Shown here: one piece after another, positions 34,281 to 40,599 of the stretch | Position numbering within the stretch: the stretch's first letter is position 1 | Layout of the letters: every line of letters starts with the position of its first letter | Assembly: GCA_032718475.1 (NCBI GenBank) | Contig: JAUCBJ010001366.1 | Span: 1-40,599 of the forward strand | Origin: Nemertoderma westbladi | Taxonomy: Eukaryota > Xenacoelomorpha > Nemertodermatida > Nemertodermatidae | Reading direction: 5' to 3' | Length of the DNA: 40,599 nt | Notes under the pieces: model-generated | Databases searched by the model: none | The model's input: only the letters and a program-made list of their open reading frames with translations | Told to the model about the DNA's origin: nothing | Position numbers and translations under genes: made by a program

Positions 34281-34696
34281 CCTGGTATGCTGTACTACAG
34301 TCTGACAGTACCGGTACTACTGTACTACCCAAGGACAGCTCTACTACAGGACCTGAGGACTGGCAAGTGGCAAGCCTATTTCCCCGATACCGCTACAGCG
34401 CTAGCGGGGGCCATTCTGCCATTGTACAGTTTGTTGTTGAATGTCTGTATGTGTACTGCAGTACTGGCTGACTGGCCTATTGTTGATATGAATATGTAGG
34501 CCGCTGTCAGGCTGTAGTGTAGTGCTGTAGTGTAGGACTACAACCAGACAACTCAGCAACTGCCATAATGCAGAACTAGACCGGTACTGTACTGCTGTAC
34601 TTGCAGACTTGTAGTAAATTTCCCACTCCAAATTATTAGTTTTTATGGATTAATTAATAATATTTGAGATTCTTATTTTCTTCCTTAACTGCTATA
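34281..34696. other. simple-sequence region upstream of CERT-like gene
   Basis: Rich in overlapping 'gtaccggtac', 'ctgtac', 'tactac' and 'ctgtagtgtag' motifs (34250-34600), giving many short palindromes. It would contain the CERT-like promoter. No gene is supported; open frames here are by-products of the simple sequence. Confidence 0.6.
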
Positions 34697-35363
34697 CCGG
34701 TGTCACAGGCGAAAATGTCCCCCCGCGCGGAATGCCCTGCCCAGGGGGGCATATTCGCCTAGCGCCAAATGTCCCCCCCCCCGGGTCACATACTGACATA
34801 GGCCTAGCGCCATATGGCCCCCTACCGCGCAGAATGCCCCCCCCCCCCCCCCGGTGATTTTATGGTTTGAAATAAGGGATTCAATTGTAATTTCATTACA
34901 CATTACATTAGGCCTATTTATTAGGCCTATTATTTATAAGTATACCAGAATACCATAAACAATATACAATATGATACATAACAATGTACATAGTGGGTGG
35001 TATTAATGAATTCTTAAAAAGCTTAACTTCTGCCACGAACTCACGTCCCTGATCTGACATCACGATCTCCGCCACCCCATAGCGAGTCAACAATTCGTAC
35101 AGAAATTCCGCAACGCGAGTCTTTTCCAGGAAGAGCCTTGGCTTCGGGCCATTGCACTGGGGGCACATGCTGCACTGTGTCAGCTCATGATTTAGTATCT
35201 TAATTCTGAATCTTATCTTAATTCTTTGCAGTTGGGGTGGGGCATTTGGCGCGGAAGGGGGTCATTACGCGCTCGGCGAGTATACCCGGGGGTAATTACG
35301 CGCTAGGCGATTACGCCCAGGGGGGCGTATTCTACAGGGGGGCAATTTCGACTGGGACACCGG
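34697..35363. mobile_element. 667-bp terminal-inverted-repeat element
   Basis: The left end starts ccggtgtcacaggcgaaaat and the right end, read in reverse complement, starts ccggtgtcccagtcgaaatt. Similarity extends inward through 'cgcctagcgc' blocks and C-runs, giving imperfect arms of about 90-110 bp. 'TA' dinucleotides flank both ends (34695-34696 and 35364-35365), as for TA-targeting DNA transposons. The centre is AT-rich and carries an integrase fragment (listed separately). It is probably non-autonomous. Confidence 0.75.
34990..35175 (-). pseudogene. integrase core fragment inside the TIR element
   Basis: The minus strand encodes about 50 residues of a retroviral-type integrase fold: RVAEFLYELLTRYGVAEI then SDQGREFVAEV, covering the second catalytic Asp region of DDE integrases of Ty3/Gypsy elements or Ginger/GIN1/KRBA2-like genes. 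Similarity stops abruptly after FVAEV, and the rest of the frame is AT-rich noise. There is no room for the first Asp or the Glu, so it cannot be active. Confidence 0.75.
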
Positions 35364-35372
35364 TACTGTAAT

Positions 35373-36362
35373 AATGACGAAGACAGGAAGAAGTGTTGTG
35401 TCTTTGGGTGTGGCGGCAATTATAAAGGAAATCCGGTTCGCACTGTGAAGTTGCCTCCGTCCGCAACTGAGCGCGATAAGTGGATTTCGGCGTTATACCT
35501 AAGCGAGTTATCTGCATTCAGCATTGGCTGAATTTTCCCGTTGCCGTTCCACATAAAAAAGTTCCAGGTGGATCGTTGCGGCCAACCATTCCCCTGTTCC
35601 ACTTCCCAGGCATTCCTGTCTCCTGTATCCCAACTCCTCCCATCCCTGTACACAAAACTCCTCCCATTGAAGAGCGACAGTTGGCCCTACTGAATCAGAT
35701 CGATTCAATTTCCGGTTTTCCAGAATTATCCGAGAAACTGGATCGAAAATTAACCGAGATACCCACATATGGAACTGATATGGAGATCTTCGTAAAGAGA
35801 AGGATTAGCCACATTCTCATCTTTGTGTTCCATATGGATAAGTATATGGGCAAGAGAGGTCTTCCTTAAACAACAGTTCCTTTCCGATATGTGTCTGCGC
35901 TGAGACCCATTGCTATTGTTCAACGCCTTTCTGATATAGACTCTAAGGCCACGGACTGTGAACGCTGGGCTGCCGCATACGTAGCGGGATATCTGTTACG
36001 TGTTGTACCAGAACTTGAAAACTCAGAATATGTAGTGCAAGCGGACAGTACTTTTATTCGAAATCTGTCACGTGGTGGTACAACTGCCCTGCCAAGAGTT
36101 GGTGTGGTGGACATTGGCTTCAGCAGCCTTTGTTGATCTTGTGCCCCATGGCACAATTCGCTGTCATAAGCAACTTGTTGTAATCATCGATCTAATTGCC
36201 AGCTACTATGATATTTTCCCAAGACCGCCTATAGCCGCGTGTCGTGTTCTAGCTAACACGATTATAAACGGCCTGCAGAAGAGAACCCCGGATTCACATC
36301 AAACTGAGAACAGACGCCATACTGGGGCTCATACCAAACTGGCTCGAATTACGGGAACATAA
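35373..36362 (+). pseudogene. THAP-domain (P-element/THAP9-like) transposase remnant
   Basis: Frame 1 (35373-35533) shows the start of a THAP zinc finger, KKCCVFGCGGNYKG with a later DKWISAL. Its C-x2-H half, VICIQHWLNF, lies in another frame (from 35480), so a frameshift splits the domain near 35475-35490. The second frame continues as a Pro-rich linker, stops at 35867-35869, then resumes with AAAYVAGYLLR and NLSRGG, resembling the C-terminal region of P-like/THAP9 transposases. Another shift near 36110-36135 leads to a last frame ending at 36362. About 330 codons remain, so most of the catalytic middle is missing. Assignment to the P superfamily is a family-level inference. Confidence 0.65.
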
Positions 36363-37518
36363 CATTTCTAGGACTATTTTATAGTAGGATAATTTCTGTA
36401 CCTTTAGAGACTGTTATATTTCCATTTTTATCACATTTATAATGGTCCCACATATTACTTTTAAAATAAATATGTGAATTATACAATAACAAAGAAATAT
36501 ACAATAACTTGTAGCCATAATGCGATACGAAAGTAAAAAAGTGAGCTTTTTATACGTTGATTTACTCGGTTACCATAGCAACAAACTGTTATTTTGGTTG
36601 TCAATAATTCATTGCTGATAGAGCTTGTTTTAGGCTGCCATAGGGGTAATTTTTCAGTTTGTGTCATAATTATTAACGTAATATTATAATTTGAAATTAA
36701 ACAATGTATCTTCATAAGTGATACACAAATTGGTGCTTCACCTATTAAAATTAAAATTCAAGGTCTTTAAATAAAAAATGGATAAGAATAAATAATCTAT
36801 TCGTTTTCACTGTAAAATTTTACTCCAGATAGACCCTGAACCGCGGTGTAATGGTCATATATCGACTGTTTATTAAGTATAACGCAATGGCGGGTGCACC
36901 ACCTCAGATAGAATAGAATCGGGTCGTACACCCAGAAGTCGCGGCACAACCGGGGGTATAACACTCCCTACCTATAGAGTGGTTAGCCAATAGGAGGCCG
37001 TTATAGCGGCGAATGGAAGGCAAGAGCAGGCCTAAATGCGGCAAGAAATCAACAGCTAGGTGGAATAAATAGAATAAATTGGCAAGATAAAAATTACTGC
37101 AACCCTACAATAGAGACCAAGTACAAGAACAATGGATTAATAGCCAAAGAGAAGAACAAAGACAGACAGCAACAGTTAGGAGTAGTACCCCAATTCCAAA
37201 GCGACCAGAGATAAATCAATATATGGAAAAACAAATAAAGGAATAGTCCGAACATCCAACTTACACGTTCGTGGGGCCTTCGCGCAGCACGAGGCCCAGT
37301 TATGAGATACAAATTAAAACTGAGCGACTGTATCACAAAATCAGTATTTGAGAAATTTACCCACACCACCAATCAATTAAAGAAAGGGGTACAGTACGTG
37401 TTCAGCCCTTTTAATCTGCACCCCCCCCCCCTTCCCACCCACCAATACATAACCGCGACATCTACCACCCACGGAAGGGTAGCACGAACTTATTTCCAAT
37501 CGCACGTTCAATTTGCAA
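36363..37518. other. non-coding interval
   Basis: AT-rich to 36800, then a more GC-balanced stretch (36840-37300) with no recognised gene. An 11-C run lies at about 37421-37431. A polar open stretch around 37100-37250 has no similarity I can name. Confidence 0.6.
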
Positions 37519-37965
37519 AGCCAGGTGGTTTATAGGAATATAATAAACGCAGTACTCGTTTTCATTATAAGCCTCGTTGCGTTCGTCCTGTTTTGAATTT
37601 AAATATATTTCTTAAACGCAGGGTAGGACGATCTTTATAATAATAATAACTAGGGATGCGATCAATGTGTGAAGCCAGGGTTTATATAATAATATAGTCA
37701 ACGCAGTACTCGTCTTCTTTATAGGCCTCGTTGTGCTCGTCCTGTTTTGTATTTAAATATATTCTCTAAACGCAGACTGACGATCTTTATAACTACCAAT
37801 GCGTTCAATAGGCGCAGCCAGGTATGGTTTATAGGAATATAGTCTACGCAGTACTCGTCCATATTATATGCCTCGTTGCGCTCGTCGCTCGTCCTGTGTT
37901 GTCATATAATATTTTTCCTAAACGCAGACTGACGACCTTTATACAGTTATAACTATGCGAAGTTT
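37519..37965. repeat. three tandem ~150-bp repeat units
   Basis: Units start at 'agccagg' near 37519, 37673 and 37816 (spacings 154 and 143). Each contains 'acgcagtactcgt', 'gcctcgttg', 'cgtcctg', 'taaacgcag' and 'gacgatctttata' (or close variants) in the same order. Divergence is moderate, so the array is older than the minisatellites. No coding capacity is seen. Confidence 0.9.
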
Positions 37966-38930
37966 CGAAACTGTGCGAGTAACTGCTGATACATCTATGT
38001 GGATATGTGTGATATGTGGAGATGTGTGATACAACGCCAACGCATCGTATGCCGATGTAGTAATATGGGTAAGGAAATAATATTAAATCAATGTACACTC
38101 TTAAAGCTGCAGCGAAAAAATGTAGCTAATTTCGTAGGTTACATATAAAATAATAAAATTATTTTTAAGAACATTAATTTTACTACTTTACAAAAATTCA
38201 ATTAAAAAATAACCAGACAAATACATTGTGGAATAAACTATTTCATATAATATAAGGCTACACAACAGCCATGCCATGGATTCTATTTATGTATTATATC
38301 TGTCATTTACCTGAGAGCAACACAACATTTATAGTAGAGTCAATAGTGGATTTAGAGAATGCTGTCTGGGCTGGAATAGCAATACTGGTTGCCCCTATTA
38401 CAGTTCCTCTCTTGTTAGTCTACAACTACAACTCCCAGCCAGCTAGCTCTACACCAGCAGAGACTTGACCGAATCATTCCCAGCAACTGGCTCCCTTACA
38501 CACACATCCTTCCATCTATGTACCAGCATGTTGGCCAATAAATGAGCAGTATTTAATGAGAATCAATTTTTTATGCCGTCTTAATTACTTTAGATCAATT
38601 AAAGACACATTTATTAAAGCAAATCACTTGAACTAATTAAAAACTATAATAGAATGGTGTATGTGGATTACATCTGTATAATTTTTAAGTATAATTATTT
38701 AAATCTTATACTGTAAAACAATTAATTTCCTTTAAAAGGCAGGTTGAAAATGGTGTTTTCACCGTAATCAACTTAATTAACTGCTATTATCTTAGCTTCT
38801 CGAAGGCCACACGGAAATTCTACTTGGAAATTTTCTAAACTTTTGCCAAACAACATGTGTACCAAGTTTGGATAGATTTCATCAAAGATTGGCCGAGTTA
38901 TTAACGTTTAAAATTGAACACGACAGAACG
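37966..38930. other. non-coding interval
   Basis: AT-rich. A 65-codon open frame (38271-38468) has one hydrophobic stretch but no recognised family or splice context, and is not called as a gene. Confidence 0.55.
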
Positions 38931-39046
38931 ACAGGTTGATTAATGGTACCACTACGCTAAGGCTCACTCACTTCGTGGCTCGCCCCACAGGTTGATTAAT
39001 GGTACCACTACGCTAAGGCTCACTCACTTCGTGGCTCGCCCCACAG
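38931..39046. repeat. perfect 56-bp tandem duplication
   Basis: 38931-38986 is repeated at 38987-39042, then a partial 'acag' follows. Each unit holds ggctcactcacttcgtggct and ends in 'gccccacag', which resembles a 3' splice site. It directly abuts the gag remnant. Unrelated in sequence to the 56-bp array. Confidence 0.93.
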
Positions 39047-39660
39047 TCAAGGTGTTACTTACATCCGGAACGGATAATCATTCATTGAAGGAATGTGTAA
39101 CCTGGAAAGGATTAACGCAAGACGACCAATGGAATTATATTAGGCTGAATGGACAGTTTGTATTTACCACAAGGGCATATAGCCAAAGGATGTAGAGAGA
39201 GACGAAATTATAGAAGTAGGAGTGCAGACTATTTATGACAACAGCAGACAAGACTGCATATTTGTCAGTAATGGTAGTGAGAGAGGGAGACCATGAGAAA
39301 GAAACTATGATGGACAGAACAATTATTCCAATGACAGACGGAATAATTACTCAGACAATAGAAGCGAACGAGGAAATAATTACAATGATAGGAGTAATTT
39401 CGACAGTAGAAGAAATAATACGGATAGTAGGAATTTATCTAATCACGACAACCATAAAAACAACAGAAGAGAAAATATTGAGGGATACAGAGTACGACAG
39501 CCGGAAAATAATAAATAGGAGAATAAACCAGATAACTAACCGAAATACAAACCACAAGAAGAGTCAAAAACGGTAACGAGAGTGGGGACATGTATGTTGG
39601 TAACAAAGAGACGCGTATACTTAAAAATAGTACCAGTATTAATTGGTGACATCACAAAGC
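39047..39660 (+). pseudogene. BEL/Pao-like LTR retrotransposon gag remnant
   Basis: Plus-strand fragments in different frames line up as a gag C-terminus. First comes a half zinc knuckle, DNHSLKEC followed by WKGLTQDDQW. After a frameshift a second knuckle half GHIAKGC with RERRNYRSR follows. An Asn/Arg/Asp-rich linker (about 39315-39510) comes next, then LVTKRRVYLKIVPVLIG, which resembles the start of a Pao-type protease. Several expected Cys residues are missing and stops interrupt each frame. No LTRs are identified in the window. Confidence 0.6.
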
Positions 39661-40599
39661 AGTAGGAGAGGTGTTACTACATACGCACTACCGTCATCCA
39701 CATTGTGCTGAAGTAGAAGGAATGAAAATTTGACTTCTAATCTCGATAATAATGAATTCAACGAACCAAAAAAGCATAGTATGGTTTAATGGTTGGTTAT
39801 ACCAAAGTATTTGAAGGGTGATGTATTTTCTGTGTAATTTTACCAATACTGAAAGGTGTTGATATGGCATGTGTGCCAGGAACTCCACATCTCGAAAACT
39901 ACTGTCGGAGCTATTAAATTTTTATTTGACTCATCTGAAACAGGACATAACTTTAGTTAGTGCCAAGAACTTTCGACGCCCTAGACCTATTGTTTCAGTG
40001 ATTTTAACTAAGATAAATAACTTGCCCACTAAATTTAAGGGCTTTGCAGCAGCAGCTTGGCGGGTCGTATCTATAGTACTGTAGGTCATGTGACAAGGTT
40101 GCCCAATTTAACAACTGAGTTGAGGATGGTTGATCATGAAAATCCGTCAGTAAAATTCGTTTCTTGTTTTGGTTACCTACAGCACTGCTGTAACCTTATT
40201 TTTAATGAAAATCTAGTATTTGAGACCTTTGCACCATTGGATTAAGGGGTGAAGTGAAATATATCAACATAAAGTATAACATACCTCACATTGATACATT
40301 ACATACATCTTATTAAAAAATTTCAATTAAAGTACTAATTAATTCAGATTGCATAATGGATGGAATTTAATAAGATTTAGGCAGTTGTAAGAGCGTAAGG
40401 CTGAAGACTCACGTAATAATGATATTTAATTCATTTTAGTTTAAACAGCCAAAAGATTATCTTTATCCTGATTAAAGTGATGCGGCACGGAATATTCCAA
40501 ATGTATGGCATACATCAACAGGTCTAATGTCGATTAAGTGAGGGCATCCAGGGGTGTCATCCTTCAGGTTTTGTAAAAGCTTTTGTGGGATAACTGATT
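39661..40599. other. non-coding interval to window end
   Basis: AT-rich with short open frames (61-71 codons) on both strands, none with recognisable similarity. It may contain more of the decayed retroelement, but I cannot show it. Confidence 0.5.

Noticed and set aside
34703-34903. 66-codon Gly-rich frame
   Set aside because: Arises from C/G runs and the inverted-repeat arms of the TIR element.
38271-38468. 65-codon frame with a hydrophobic segment
   Set aside because: One possible membrane helix, but no homologue recognised, no clear acceptor or partner exon, and the length is within chance for this sequence.

Overview
The window is metazoan nuclear DNA: intron-containing genes with GT-AG junctions, AT-rich intergenic sequence, decayed transposable elements, and four long minisatellites that together fill over half of it. 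Recognisable genes are an SV2/SVOP-like transporter, a cathepsin L-like cysteine protease and a CERT/GPBP ceramide-transfer protein. My best guess for the organism is an invertebrate deuterostome, most likely a lancelet (Branchiostoma). That rests on general gene character and on my unverified recollection that minisatellites spanning 5' splice sites ('mirages') were described in amphioxus.

Layout. 1-1190: 19-bp minisatellite, cut by the window edge. 1191-4176: non-coding, with an 83-bp duplication, an inverted repeat, a poly-G run and copy 1 of a dispersed repeat. 4177-5799 (+): intronless SV2-like transporter whose last 16 codons and stop form the first unit of a 56-bp minisatellite (5747-19330, about 243 copies). 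19331-21969: AT-rich, with a long inverted repeat. 21970-31978 (-): five-exon cathepsin L-like gene, 332 codons, every junction in phase. Its intron 3 holds a 5'-truncated LINE, copy 2 of the dispersed repeat and a 47/52-bp minisatellite (23881-30152, about 130 copies). Its intron 2 holds a 50-bp minisatellite (30551-31449, about 18 copies). 32319-34280 (-): intronless intact CERT-like gene. 34697-35363: TIR element carrying an integrase fragment. 35373-36362 (+): broken THAP/P-like transposase. 37519-37965: three ~150-bp tandem units. 38931-39046: 56-bp duplication. 39047-39660 (+): decayed BEL/Pao-like gag remnant. The final ~0.9 kb holds nothing I recognise.

Main observation. Both minisatellites inside the cathepsin gene are amplified exon-intron junctions. 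The 50-bp unit is the last 39 nt of exon 2 (encoding the catalytic CGSCW) plus the first 11 nt of intron 2 with its GTAAGT donor. The 47-bp unit is the last 34 nt of exon 3 plus the first 13 nt of intron 3, again with GTAAGT. The 56-bp array likewise starts inside the 3' coding end of the transporter. One locus therefore shows repeated birth of large tandem arrays at exon 3' ends, leaving a pre-mRNA with about 150 near-identical 5' splice sites of which only the first of each array keeps the reading frame.
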